Below, piece by piece: positions 33,124 to 42,284 of a stretch of DNA of 48,900 nt (position 1 is its first letter; every line of letters starts with the position of its first letter). The notes beneath the pieces are model-generated. The model saw only the letters and a list, made by a program, of their open reading frames with translations. It was not told where the DNA came from and made no database searches. Made by a program: the position numbers and the translations under genes. Source of the DNA: an uncultured Clostridia bacterium (GTDB taxonomy: Bacteria; Bacillota; Clostridia; UMGS1883); contig CANRJP010000008.1 in the NCBI GenBank assembly GCA_947630975.1, positions 1 through 48,900 on the forward strand, given 5' to 3'.

Positions 33124-34159
33124 GCCGCCCTTTCTGTCCACGTCCTTCAGCGAGAGCGGTGAGAAAGCGAAGGAGCGTTTTGCGAACATACTGAGCACAA
33201 ATGCAAAGAAGCTGGGCGCGGGACTTATCGCCCTCGGGGCCGTGACCGCGTTTGCCGCCGGTGCGCTGGTGGCCTGTAAGAGCGAGGAACCGCCGACAAG
33301 TACCCACGGTCAGGCGGCTGAATCGGAGAATAACATCGAGCCGTCTGAATTTGACAGCTTGGACAAGGCAATATCGGCGGCCATCATTTCCGGCAGCGGC
33401 AGCTATGCCGACACGGAGTTCTGGTCCAGCGGGCAAATTATCCTGAGGGACGACGTAAGGGAGCATCCCACGGACGGCAAAAAGAGGCACACCGTTTACG
33501 CCATTACATCTATCGGCGGCTACTCCTTTATAAACGGAAAATTCGTCAAGGACAGCGGCAGCGGAGCCATACCCATGAAATTTGAGGTGACTGAAACGCC
33601 GGAGGGCAGCTTTATTATGGAGGGCATTAGCACGCCCGAGGACGGCAGCTATTATCTGCCGTCCATAAAGGAGATGTTCCCTCCTAACCTTTGGGACGAG
33701 GCCATTGACTCTCAGGATAAATACGGCGAACTGATGGAGCAGGAATTCAGCCACGCCCGGAATTATGTGGAGAGTATCGGCCGTGATGCGGAGGTGTGCA
33801 GCTATGCCGACCTTGACACGGTTCTGCCGGACATGAGTGCCGAGGCGTCGAACCGTCTCCTTGAAATTAAAAAGGACGGGGAATATTGGAAATATCCCGA
33901 TTTTATCGGTACGCAGGAGTATTTGGAGGACGGCGGGCGCTTTGTTTACGAAACGTCCTGGGACGGCAACGTAACCGGCGGCACCCTGACCTGTACAAAA
34001 TACGACGGAGACGGCGCTCTTGCGGAAAAGCACGTTTTTGAAATTGACGGTGCGGAGGTTTTTGAAAGCCGTTTCGAAATCTATGCCCACGACGGAACCG
34101 TACACAGCACCGTCTATGACCGCAGTGAGGCTCCGAAAGAGCCGAGAAAGCTAAAGTAA
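33104..34159 (+). CDS. Separate sensor half of the M56 receptor, paralogue B
   Basis: 351 residues from ATG 33104. The first 62 residues are nearly the same as paralogue A, position for position: PPFLSTSFSESG at 8-19, transmembrane helix 37-57, Cys58, then KSEEP. The DNA is also nearly identical there. After that the two proteins diverge completely: this one has SENNIEPSEFDSL and a 290-residue external domain ending in a beta-rich stretch (GGTLTCTKYDGDGALAEKHVFE). It is thus a second sensor with the same membrane module. No protease domain precedes it other than the shared one. Confidence 0.8.
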   Translation: MKKQFIKPPFLSTSFSESGEKAKERFANILSTNAKKLGAGLIALGAVTAFAAGALVACKSEEPPTSTHGQAAESENNIEPSEFDSLDKAISAAIISGSGSYADTEFWSSGQIILRDDVREHPTDGKKRHTVYAITSIGGYSFINGKFVKDSGSGAIPMKFEVTETPEGSFIMEGISTPEDGSYYLPSIKEMFPPNLWDEAIDSQDKYGELMEQEFSHARNYVESIGRDAEVCSYADLDTVLPDMSAEASNRLLEIKKDGEYWKYPDFIGTQEYLEDGGRFVYETSWDGNVTGGTLTCTKYDGDGALAEKHVFEIDGAEVFESRFEIYAHDGTVHSTVYDRSEAPKEPRKLK

Positions 34160-34182
34160 TGTAGAGAATGTAAAAGAAGTCG

Positions 34183-34241
34183 CTCTGTAACATGGAGGCA
34201 CGGGGGCCGGTCGAAAAAATCGTGCAGAACGGCGTCGTCAC
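34183..34241 (+). repeat. Dispersed repeat R2, copy A
   Basis: About 59 bp, 23 bp after a stop codon. It matches 42227-42284; the last 28 bases (34214-34241) are identical to 42257-42284. It contains GCACG and CGTGC arms that can pair. Confidence 0.8.
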
Positions 34242-34268
34242 TAAGTTATGTAACTGCCGCACATAAAG

Positions 34269-34418
34269 GCTTCCCCTCGAGGGGAAGCTGTCGGCGTTAG
34301 CCGACTGATGAGGTGTAGCCGCCGTAAGGCGGCGTTGAACGTAAGTAAATGACAATGACACCTCATCTACCGCAAGTGGGCCGCCGTCAGACGATGTCTG
34401 TCCCCTCAAAGGGGAAGA
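34269..34418. repeat. Imperfect inverted-repeat element
   Basis: A 20-bp perfect palindrome around CTCGAG (34269-34288) is mirrored by CCCCTCAAAGGGG (34402-34414). Inside, GATGAGGTGT (34307-34316) pairs with ACACCTCATC (34358-34367), and GCCGCC/GGCGGC form a further hairpin. This layout resembles small dispersed palindromic elements common in Clostridia. No ORF. Together with R2 it fills the gap 34160-34446. Confidence 0.7.
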
Positions 34419-34446
34419 CTTTATTAGACGCTTTTTACGGCCTATT

Positions 34447-36939
34447 TTACAGATATTTACCGGTTATACTTCCTTTAGCGGCCTTTATTTCCTCCGGCGG
34501 CCCGGCTGCGACTATCCGTCCGCCCTCCTCGCCGCCGCCCGGCCCCATGTCCACCACGTAGTCGGCATTCCGTATTACGTCGAGGTCATGCTCGATGACT
34601 ATCACCGTGGCCCCCTGATCGATGAGGGTCTGGAATACCGATATCAAAGAAGCCACGTCCAACGGGTGCAGGCCGATGGTGGGCTCGTCGAATACAAAGA
34701 GTGAATCACTTTGGCCCCGACCCATTTCGCTTGCCAGCTTCAAACGCTGGGCCTCGCCGCCGGAAAGGCCGGGAGTTTGTTCGCCGAGAGTCAGATAGCC
34801 CAGCCCCACGTCGCGGAGCACCGACAGGCGGCTGTGAACGGTTTTGAGATCGGCGTAGACCGACATGGCCTCGTCCACGCTCATTGCCATTAGACGTGGC
34901 AAAGACAGCCTTGAGCCGTCCTTTTTCTCCCGGAAGATGTCGAAAGCCGTCTTGCCGTAGCGGCTGCCTCCGCAGTCGGGGCAGGGAATGTCCACATCCG
35001 GCAGGAACTGCACGTCAAGGCTTATGCTGCCGGTGCCGTCGCAGGTGGGGCAGCGCAGTGAGCCCGTGTTGTAGGAAAAATCTCCGGCTTTGAAGCCTTT
35101 GGCCTTGGCCGCCGGTGTTTTGGCGTAGATCTTGCGCAGCTCGTCGTGTACGCCGGCATAGGTAGCTACGGTGGAGCGGATATTGATGCCTATGGGTGTC
35201 GCGTCGATAAGCTTTACCTGTCTTATGCCTTCGGCCTCGATTGAATGTACGTGGGGCGGCAGAGCCTGACCCGCGGTCAGCGCCGACAGGGCGGGGACAA
35301 GGCTTTCCAAAATCATGGTAGTCTTTCCCGAGCCGGAAACTCCCGTAACAACCGACAGTCTGCCCTTGGGGAAGGAAACCGTCAGGGGCTTTACGGTGTG
35401 TATCTGTCCGGTCGATAGCTTTATTTCTCCCGCCTCGAAGAGCTTTTCGGACCTTGCACGCTCACGGAGCACGGGCTTTGAGTCCGGTCTTAAAAACGGG
35501 CCGATTTTTGATTTGGGATTTGAGGCCAGCTCACCGGGCTTTCCCTGCGCGATTACGGTTCCGCCGCCGGCTCCCGCTTCCGGGCCAAGTTCGATGAGCC
35601 GGTCGGCGTGGGCAAGGACGTTTACATCGTGATCCACCAGCACCACGGAATTTCCGTCGGCGACAAGATCGTCCATAACCCCGGTCAGACCTTCCAAATT
35701 TGCCGGGTGCAGCCCGATTGACGGCTCGTCCAGCACATAAAGAACGCCTGTGGTTCGGTTGCGGACGGAACGGGCAAGCTGGGTGCGCTGCCTTTCTCCG
35801 GTGGAAAGGGTGGAGGCCGCCCGGTCGAGGGTCAGATATGAAAGTCCCAAGTCCACCAGCCTTTTGGCCGTGTTTTGGAAGGACGCGCATATGCTCTCCG
35901 CCATAGGACGCATTTCCGGCGGCAGAGAGCCGGGCACTCCCTCTACCCATTCTATCAGCTGAGCGAGGGTCATTTTACAGGCGTCGGCCAATGATATACC
36001 CCGCAGTCTCGGGGCTCTCGCGGCCTCGGACAGCCGTGTGCCGCCGCAGTCGGGACATTCGTCCTGACGCAGGAATTTTTCCACCCGCTTCATGCCCTTT
36101 TCGTCCTTGACCTTGGCGAGGGCGTTTTCCACGGTATAGGTGGCGTTGAAGTAGGTGAAATCCATGTCTCCGGCAGCGCCGCTGGTTTTGTTTTGATAGA
36201 TGATGTTTTTCTTGACGGCGGGGCCGTGGAAAACGATTTCCCGCTCCTTATCGGTCAATTCCCGAAAGGGCACGTCGGTACGGACGCCCATCTCACGGGC
36301 GATGTCCTTCATTAAAGACCACATCAGCGTCTGCCACGGCGCAACGGCGCCCTCGTCTATCGAAAGCGATTCGTCGGGAACAAGCGTAGACTGATCGACA
36401 GTGCGCACGACCCCCGTTCCTCCGCAGGTGGGACAGGCGCCCTGACTGTTGAAGGCCAGCGACTCCGCTCCCGGAGCCGTGACTTTTTCGCCGCATACCG
36501 GGCAAAAAATATCCTTTTCCGCCGCCACGTCAAGCGTGGGCTCGATATAGTGTCCGTTGGGACAGCGGTGACTTGCCAGTCGGGAAAACATGAGCCGTAA
36601 GCTGTTCAGCAGCTCCGTTGAGGTGCCGAAAGTGCTGCGTATGCCCGGCACGCCGGGCCTCTGATGCAGGGCCAGAGCCGCCGGAATGTAGCGCACCTCG
36701 TCCACTTGGGCTTCGGCGGCCTGGGTCATTCTGCGCCGTGTGTAGGTGGACAGGGATTCGAGGTAGCGCCTCGAGCCCTCTGCGTAAAGCACGCCCAGGG
36801 CCAGAGAGGACTTGCCGGAGCCGGACACACCGGCTATTCCCACGATTTTTCCAAGCGGAATATCCACGTCTATATTTTTCAGGTTGTGTACTCTCGCACC
36901 GCGAATTTCAATGGCCTCGGGCCCGTTTTTTGTGTCCAT
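34447..36939 (-). CDS. Short UvrA-like ABC-type ATPase
   Basis: 830 residues against about 940 for UvrA. Two ABC ATPase modules are present: Walker A GVSGSGKSSLALGVLYAEG near residue 37 and GVSGSGKTTMILESL later, ABC signatures LSTGERQRTQLAR and LSGGEAQRLKLA, and Walker B motifs ending VLDEPSIGLHP and VFDEPTIGLHP. Zinc-type CxxC pairs are present (CPVCGEK, CPTCGGTG, CPTCDGTG, CPDCGGSRY). The region that normally binds UvrB and the insertion domain look shortened. It is a UvrA paralogue of the UvrA2 sort, possibly linked to DNA-damage or drug tolerance rather than the main excinuclease. Ribosome site CGGAG before ATG 36939. Confidence 0.87.
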   Translation of the reverse strand: MDTKNGPEAIEIRGARVHNLKNIDVDIPLGKIVGIAGVSGSGKSSLALGVLYAEGSRRYLESLSTYTRRRMTQAAEAQVDEVRYIPAALALHQRPGVPGIRSTFGTSTELLNSLRLMFSRLASHRCPNGHYIEPTLDVAAEKDIFCPVCGEKVTAPGAESLAFNSQGACPTCGGTGVVRTVDQSTLVPDESLSIDEGAVAPWQTLMWSLMKDIAREMGVRTDVPFRELTDKEREIVFHGPAVKKNIIYQNKTSGAAGDMDFTYFNATYTVENALAKVKDEKGMKRVEKFLRQDECPDCGGTRLSEAARAPRLRGISLADACKMTLAQLIEWVEGVPGSLPPEMRPMAESICASFQNTAKRLVDLGLSYLTLDRAASTLSTGERQRTQLARSVRNRTTGVLYVLDEPSIGLHPANLEGLTGVMDDLVADGNSVVLVDHDVNVLAHADRLIELGPEAGAGGGTVIAQGKPGELASNPKSKIGPFLRPDSKPVLRERARSEKLFEAGEIKLSTGQIHTVKPLTVSFPKGRLSVVTGVSGSGKTTMILESLVPALSALTAGQALPPHVHSIEAEGIRQVKLIDATPIGINIRSTVATYAGVHDELRKIYAKTPAAKAKGFKAGDFSYNTGSLRCPTCDGTGSISLDVQFLPDVDIPCPDCGGSRYGKTAFDIFREKKDGSRLSLPRLMAMSVDEAMSVYADLKTVHSRLSVLRDVGLGYLTLGEQTPGLSGGEAQRLKLASEMGRGQSDSLFVFDEPTIGLHPLDVASLISVFQTLIDQGATVIVIEHDLDVIRNADYVVDMGPGGGEEGGRIVAAGPPEEIKAAKGSITGKYL

Positions 36940-36975
36940 GTTGATCTCCGTTTTTTTATCTTATTTTATAAGATA

Positions 36976-37004
36976 ATTATAGCTTGCGTAAGGTAAAATG
37001 TCAA
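36976..37004 (-). promoter_or_regulatory. Promoter of the UvrA-like gene
   Basis: Reverse-strand TTGACA (36999-37004), 17-bp spacer, TATAAT (36976-36981); consensus in both boxes, nine bp after the end of the AraC gene. Confidence 0.85.
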
Positions 37005-37012
37005 TACGGAAT

Positions 37013-37882
37013 TTAGTCATTTTTTTCGGAGCCGTTGTGCAGCTTCCGGTAGCCGAGGGGAGTGTCGCCCACTATGGCGGCGAATTTTTTTGAAAAATAG
37101 CTGAAGCTGTTAAAACCGCAGAGCGTGGCTATCTCGCCCACAGACAGGACGCTGTCCCGAAGGAGGCGGCAGCCGTTGTCTATGCGGACGCGCAACAGAT
37201 ATTCAAATGGTGACATATGCATTACGGACGAAAACCGGCGGCAGAAATAGCTTTGGCTCAGGTTGACATGGTCGGCAATGGTTTTAAGGGTCATTTGAGA
37301 GGCATATTCGGCGTTGATATACTCTATGGCTTTGACCATTTCATCCTCGGCGGAGGCCCGTGCCGTCCGCCCTCTGTGAGCGTGGCTCAGTGCCAGCCGC
37401 CAAATCTCCAGCATTTCGGCCTTGATCGACAGTTGGTAAAAGCGGGGTTTTTCTCTGTTGAGACGGTCTACGTTTTCCGCCCGCGACACGAGCTCACGCT
37501 GCCAATCCTCGTCGCCGGAATAAAATGAGGGCAGACTCAGCTCGCCGTCCATAACGGGAAGCACACATTCGCTGAAAACGGCGTCGCCGCCGCTGCCGCA
37601 CAGAAATTCCGGCGCAAAGACCAGTGCGAAAAATTTACACGGCTCTCTGCCGTCGGCTATGCCCAGATGCAGGGAGTTTTGGCCGACAAACACCGCCTGT
37701 CCGGAGCCTACGGAATATTCCTGACCGTCTATGTACACCAGTCCCCGACCCTCCTCCATAACAAGAAACTCAAATTCCCGGTGTATGTGAGGATAGAGCC
37801 TGAAGCCGTTGCCGTAGGCCGTGTCATGGATCCCTATCGGGTACTCCACTCCGCCGTGCTTTATTTTTTCATAGTCGGACAT
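37013..37882 (-). CDS. AraC-family transcriptional regulator
   Basis: 289 residues. The N-terminal cupin domain (HIHREFEFLVMEEGRGLVYIDGQ) probably senses a sugar; the C-terminal double helix-turn-helix is standard (MTLKTIADHVNLSQSYFCRRF, VGEIATLCGFNSFSYFSKKFA, then DTPLGYRKL). It is divergent from the secreted glycoside hydrolase at 38052, so control of that gene by a breakdown product is likely. Inverted repeats in the shared region could be its sites. AAGGAG precedes ATG 37882. Confidence 0.93.
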   Translation of the reverse strand: MSDYEKIKHGGVEYPIGIHDTAYGNGFRLYPHIHREFEFLVMEEGRGLVYIDGQEYSVGSGQAVFVGQNSLHLGIADGREPCKFFALVFAPEFLCGSGGDAVFSECVLPVMDGELSLPSFYSGDEDWQRELVSRAENVDRLNREKPRFYQLSIKAEMLEIWRLALSHAHRGRTARASAEDEMVKAIEYINAEYASQMTLKTIADHVNLSQSYFCRRFSSVMHMSPFEYLLRVRIDNGCRLLRDSVLSVGEIATLCGFNSFSYFSKKFAAIVGDTPLGYRKLHNGSEKND

Positions 37883-37931
37883 GGTATTGCTCCTTATGTC
37901 AAAATAGTTATAATTTTCGGCAATATAATTT

Positions 37932-37960
37932 TAGACAGTACAGAATGTTTATGATATAAT
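37932..37960 (+). promoter_or_regulatory. Promoter of the glycoside hydrolase gene
   Basis: TAGACA (37932-37937), 17-bp spacer, TATAAT (37955-37960). The -10 lies within an 18-bp perfect palindrome (37951-37968), a possible operator. Confidence 0.7.
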
Positions 37961-38032
37961 TATATCATGGTATAGTTTTAAAATCAATATATTTTCAGAC
38001 AATATCGCACAAAGATTGTGCCCGTACTGTCT
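37933..38032 (+). promoter_or_regulatory. Inverted repeats in the AraC/hydrolase intergenic region
   Basis: AGACAGTAC (37933-37941) is repeated inverted as GTACTGTCT (38024-38032). The second lies in the leader, next to hairpin GCACAA/TTGTGC (38007-38021) and just before the ribosome site GGGAGG (38038-38043). They may be regulator sites or a leader structure. Confidence 0.5.
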
Positions 38033-38051
38033 TGATTGGGAGGTAAAAATA

Positions 38052-41000
38052 ATGAAAAAGTTTTTGTCTTTAACGCTTGTCATGGCGCTGGCGCTGTTCT
38101 CTGTGGGAACGGTTGACGCCGGAGCCGCGGAGGATAGGCCGGCGACCCTTATAGTCGATATGACGGCGGAGGATCACGAGATCCTTCACGGCAGCGCCGG
38201 TTTCCTCTACGGCATATCTAACGAGGGAGTTCCCGATGTGAACACCTTGACTCCGCTCAAGCCGAAGGTGCTTGCCACCAAGGGGCCGCTGGGCACCGAA
38301 CACCCTTACGGCGACGCTCTTGACGTGGCGGAGGAGTTTTTTGAGGCCGGCGGACAGCAGGTGCAGATGTATAACTCCAACTATTACGGAGTTTTCGGCG
38401 TTACGGCCGACGCCAACGACTACGGAAAGGTACTGCGGGAAACTATCGCTCCCCATGTTGCACAGTGGAAGGACGAAAAACGCGCCAAGTATCCGGATAT
38501 AGACAGCCGTCTGGTGTACATACCAATAAACGAGGGAACGCCCGTAAATGTAAACGGCGGTCAGAATTTTAACGCCGCATGGAAGATATACTATGACGCG
38601 ATAAAAACGGCTGATCCCGGGGCTTACATCGCGGGGCCGAACGACGCCGTCTATCGGGGCCACAACAATATGTATGATTTCATCAGGTTCTGTAAGGAGA
38701 ATAACTGCCTGCCGGATATTTTCACATGGCATGAGCTTCAAGTGGGATGTCTCGACACAATGGACGACCATATCGCCGATTACCGCGCTGTCAGCGACGA
38801 GCTGGGAGTGGAGCGCAAGCAGGTCGTTATCAACGAGTATGCCGACTATTCGGACTGCGGCGTTCCCGGCCGTCTTGTGAACTGGATAGCCCGACTGGAG
38901 GATAATCAGGTTTACGGCTGTCTTCCGTTCTGGCATCAGGCCAACAACCTGAACGACCTTGCGGCCGAGGCCAATCAGGGCAACGGCGCCTGGTGGGTCT
39001 ACAAGTGGTATGGGGATATGAGCGGCAGAACTCTTAATGTGACTGCTGAAAATACGGGCTTTGACGGGCTTTACGGCGTGGCCGCGATCGATGAAAACAA
39101 GAGGAGCGCTTCGGTCATTTTTGGCGGAGCGGACGGCGAGACAAGGGTAAAGCTGGACAATATATCCGAAGCGGGGATTTTCGCCGGGGCGGAAAAGGTG
39201 CATATCAAGGTGGAAGCGTCGTATTTCAGTGGCTATCACGGCGCGGCCTATGAGCCGGAAACCGTGATGGAGGGCGTTTTTCCCGTTGTTGACGGCGCTG
39301 TCAGTCTGAGCGTCGGCGGCACACTGTTTTCAACGGCCTACCGGTTGACGGTGACGGAGGCTTTTGACGACGCGGCGGTCACTACGGGCCGTTTCCACGC
39401 CGAGTATGAGGCGGAGGATGCCGTACAGCTCGGATCCACCTTCGAGGATCATCAGTATACCCCTTTGGAAAGTCCCAGCTACTACTGTTCCGGCGGTGTG
39501 AGAGTTGGGGGCATTGACAGTGATGGCGACGGCATAGAATATATAATCGACGTTCCCGTTGACGGCAGATACAGGCTCAACTTCATTTACGGCAACGGCG
39601 TTGGGTCTACAAGAAACGACCAGAATACCCACGCTCCCAAGAATATAACGAACGAGCTGGTTATAGACGGCGCCGGTGAGGAAATTTCGCTGCCAAACAC
39701 CCTGTTCTATTCCATGGAGGGCAACGTAGAGCGTTATGTTGACCTGAAGGCCGGACGGCACAGGATTGCCCTGATGTACAACGGTCAGGCCGGAGCCTTT
39801 CACGACGTGCTTTACGTGTCCTACAGCGGAGCTTTCGGTCAGGAGCGTCCCGAATTTAACAAGCGGTACGAGGCTGAGCTGGCTGACTTCAATTCCTTTG
39901 GCGCAATACCCGCTCGGACGGAGAGCGTTCTTGACGGCTTCAGCGGCAACGGCTATGTGACCGGACTGGAGAATTCGCCGGTGGAGTCCGGAGGGGGCAT
40001 CCGCTGGGTCGCCGACGTGGAGGAAAGCGGATTTTATCATCTCAACTTCCGTTACAGAGCGGAGGTTGGCGGCAATATTCGAGTTTATCTTGACAACACC
40101 AACCTGACTTATAATAATAAGCTCACGGAGACGGAAATGACCGTCGGCGGCTGGGCCGACACGCATATTACCGCCTTTCTGCGCAGAGGCATCAACATTA
40201 TCGACATTGACACTGACGCTCCTGCGGCTGTGGATTATATGCAGATCATAAGAGCCGGGGACGAGGCTTGGACCGTGGAGGCCGAGAGCGCCGGCGGCAG
40301 CTTTGAAACCGCGGTTTCCGGCGATGTTACATATGTAAAGGAAATGAAGGCCAAAGATGAGTATTTGGAATTTTCCGTAAACGTTCCCTCTGACGGGCCG
40401 TATAGAATGAGAGTGTTCCAGTCCAACAATGATTTGTGCGGCACGCACTCATACAACATCAAAATAATTGACCGATACGCCGTGTTTGAGGTCAACGGCG
40501 AAAATGCCGGACGGTACTTTTTCCCGAATTCATTTTCGGACGACACCTTCCTTGAAAAGACGGTCACACTCGACTTGAAAGCCGGGGAAAATAAAATCAA
40601 GGTCTATAATGACGACAGTTGGCAGGTCTTTTGGGGCGGAAGCACCTGGGAGCCGGGCACGAACCGGCTGGAAAACTATACACCGAACTTTGACCGGTTT
40701 GTAATCAGTCCGGCTCTCATTGAGGCGGAGCTGCCGGAGCCGGAATACTCCATTGATATAACGTCCTCCGGAGACGGTTATATTTACGCCGACAGGAACA
40801 GTGCCAAGGCGGGGGAGACCGTAAGGCTGTACCTTGTGCCGGACGGAATAGTGAAGATTTTGACTGTCAACGGCAATGATATTGCCTCGGAGCTCACAAG
40901 CGAGGACAATCAAATCTACACTGTTGAAATCACCGTAACCGGCGAGACAAAAATTTACGCCGAATTTACCGGTTCCGTGGGAGGCGGTTTAATCACGGAC

Positions 41001-42206
41001 GGCGAGGACGGGGAGTACTATTACATAGACGGCCGGCCATATAAAATAAAGAGCGGTAATTTATTTGATAACGGTGATTTTGCCGATTATTCGGGAGAAC
41101 ATATGGAGCAGTGGTACACAGGCGTGAACACCGGCGGCCATCCGGACACCAATAATTATCAGGTTCCAAGGATAAACCCCGATGGCAGTATTGAAAATCT
41201 TATTCCTCTTACCAAGAGCGGATGGTTGACCGCTGGCGGGCAGGAGATAGACAATCCTGACACGTTCTATTACGGTTATGACGGCTCCCGCACCTATCTT
41301 GTGGAGCATATGGCCGACGACTGGCACACCTGCGCCTGGAACGGACAAAATTCTCTGCTGGCCTTTGTGCCGATAAAGCCCGAAACAAAGTATTACTTCG
41401 CATTTTCGGCCTATACCGCCGGAGGCAGGGCCTCGGTTCGCTGCGGCGCCATAAATATGGACAACTATGTGCCGGAGATATATGACGAAAACGCGTCCCT
41501 CAACTTCAGCGGCAGCGGCGGCATTGACTGCACCAACGGAAACGTTCAGAACGTGGGCGGCGGCTGGACCGAGCACAGCGGCGTGATAGACAGCGGGGAC
41601 GGAGATTATTTTCTGTTCAACGCCTATTGGCTGCAAATGGCGGATTACCTTTGTCTCGGAAATTTCCGGCTCTATGAGCTGTCCAATGAGCCTGCGGAAA
41701 TGATAACCTCCGTTTCATCTTTGCCCACGCTGGTGGTTCCGGTGGGCGGGGAGCCGGTTTTGCCGGAGTCGGTGGAGGTCGAGACGGAGAGCGGAGCCGT
41801 TGAGCGGCTGACCGTGAACTGGCTCAACGCCGACATCGTGGACACGGACGTCCCCGGCGTCTATACCGTCACCGGCAGGCTTGAGCTTCCGGATAGGCTG
41901 TATTACGGGGACAATGCGGTCGTAAAGCAGCGCGTTATCGTCAAGGCAGCCCATCCGGTAAGGATAACCGAGGTTGTTCCCGAAGAAGGGGCGGTTAATG
42001 TGACGCTGATCTCCGACGAGGCCGTGGCCGGTACGCTTTATGTTTCCGCCGACGGTTCCGCTCAGGTAAAAAGCAAAGAACTCAGGCTCGTGCCCGGCGA
42101 GGCTCAGCGAGTCCGGTTGAGCTTTGAAAAGCCGTGGGAGATACTCAAGGCGATGTTTTGGAACGGCAGCTTGTCGCCTCTTGCAGCTGCTGTAATAGCA
42201 GAATAA
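38052..42206 (+). CDS. Secreted multidomain glycoside hydrolase, clan GH-A (GH39-like)
   Basis: 1384 residues from ATG 38052; the longer frame to 38016 precedes the ribosome site GGGAGG. Signal peptide 1-26. Catalytic domain about 30-430, a TIM barrel with IPINEG (Asn160-Glu161, acid/base candidate) and VINEYADY (Glu262, nucleophile candidate). Then three CBM6/CBM35-like beta-sandwich modules start with EYEAEDAVQLG (about 451), RYEAELADFN (605) and TVEAESAGGS (741), a bacterial repeat segment (about 898-973), a CBM4-like module (about 1003-1210) and a Big_4-type Ig domain (about 1215-1310). There is no LPXTG or SLH anchor. It would cut plant or host polysaccharides outside the cell; substrate unknown. 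Confidence 0.85.
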   Translation: MKKFLSLTLVMALALFSVGTVDAGAAEDRPATLIVDMTAEDHEILHGSAGFLYGISNEGVPDVNTLTPLKPKVLATKGPLGTEHPYGDALDVAEEFFEAGGQQVQMYNSNYYGVFGVTADANDYGKVLRETIAPHVAQWKDEKRAKYPDIDSRLVYIPINEGTPVNVNGGQNFNAAWKIYYDAIKTADPGAYIAGPNDAVYRGHNNMYDFIRFCKENNCLPDIFTWHELQVGCLDTMDDHIADYRAVSDELGVERKQVVINEYADYSDCGVPGRLVNWIARLEDNQVYGCLPFWHQANNLNDLAAEANQGNGAWWVYKWYGDMSGRTLNVTAENTGFDGLYGVAAIDENKRSASVIFGGADGETRVKLDNISEAGIFAGAEKVHIKVEASYFSGYHGAAYEPETVMEGVFPVVDGAVSLSVGGTLFSTAYRLTVTEAFDDAAVTTGRFHAEYEAEDAVQLGSTFEDHQYTPLESPSYYCSGGVRVGGIDSDGDGIEYIIDVPVDGRYRLNFIYGNGVGSTRNDQNTHAPKNITNELVIDGAGEEISLPNTLFYSMEGNVERYVDLKAGRHRIALMYNGQAGAFHDVLYVSYSGAFGQERPEFNKRYEAELADFNSFGAIPARTESVLDGFSGNGYVTGLENSPVESGGGIRWVADVEESGFYHLNFRYRAEVGGNIRVYLDNTNLTYNNKLTETEMTVGGWADTHITAFLRRGINIIDIDTDAPAAVDYMQIIRAGDEAWTVEAESAGGSFETAVSGDVTYVKEMKAKDEYLEFSVNVPSDGPYRMRVFQSNNDLCGTHSYNIKIIDRYAVFEVNGENAGRYFFPNSFSDDTFLEKTVTLDLKAGENKIKVYNDDSWQVFWGGSTWEPGTNRLENYTPNFDRFVISPALIEAELPEPEYSIDITSSGDGYIYADRNSAKAGETVRLYLVPDGIVKILTVNGNDIASELTSEDNQIYTVEITVTGETKIYAEFTGSVGGGLITDGEDGEYYYIDGRPYKIKSGNLFDNGDFADYSGEHMEQWYTGVNTGGHPDTNNYQVPRINPDGSIENLIPLTKSGWLTAGGQEIDNPDTFYYGYDGSRTYLVEHMADDWHTCAWNGQNSLLAFVPIKPETKYYFAFSAYTAGGRASVRCGAINMDNYVPEIYDENASLNFSGSGGIDCTNGNVQNVGGGWTEHSGVIDSGDGDYFLFNAYWLQMADYLCLGNFRLYELSNEPAEMITSVSSLPTLVVPVGGEPVLPESVEVETESGAVERLTVNWLNADIVDTDVPGVYTVTGRLELPDRLYYGDNAVVKQRVIVKAAHPVRITEVVPEEGAVNVTLISDEAVAGTLYVSADGSAQVKSKELRLVPGEAQRVRLSFEKPWEILKAMFWNGSLSPLAAAVIAE

Positions 42207-42226
42207 GGCCGGGGCTGTAAAAACCA

Positions 42227-42284
42227 CTATGTAATCTGGAAGCACGGGGCTGTCAAAAAAAATCGTGCAGAACGGCGTCGTCAC
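42227..42284 (+). repeat. Dispersed repeat R2, copy B
   Basis: Starts 20 bp after the hydrolase stop and matches 34183-34241; identical over 42257-42284. As in copy A it directly follows a gene end. Confidence 0.8.
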
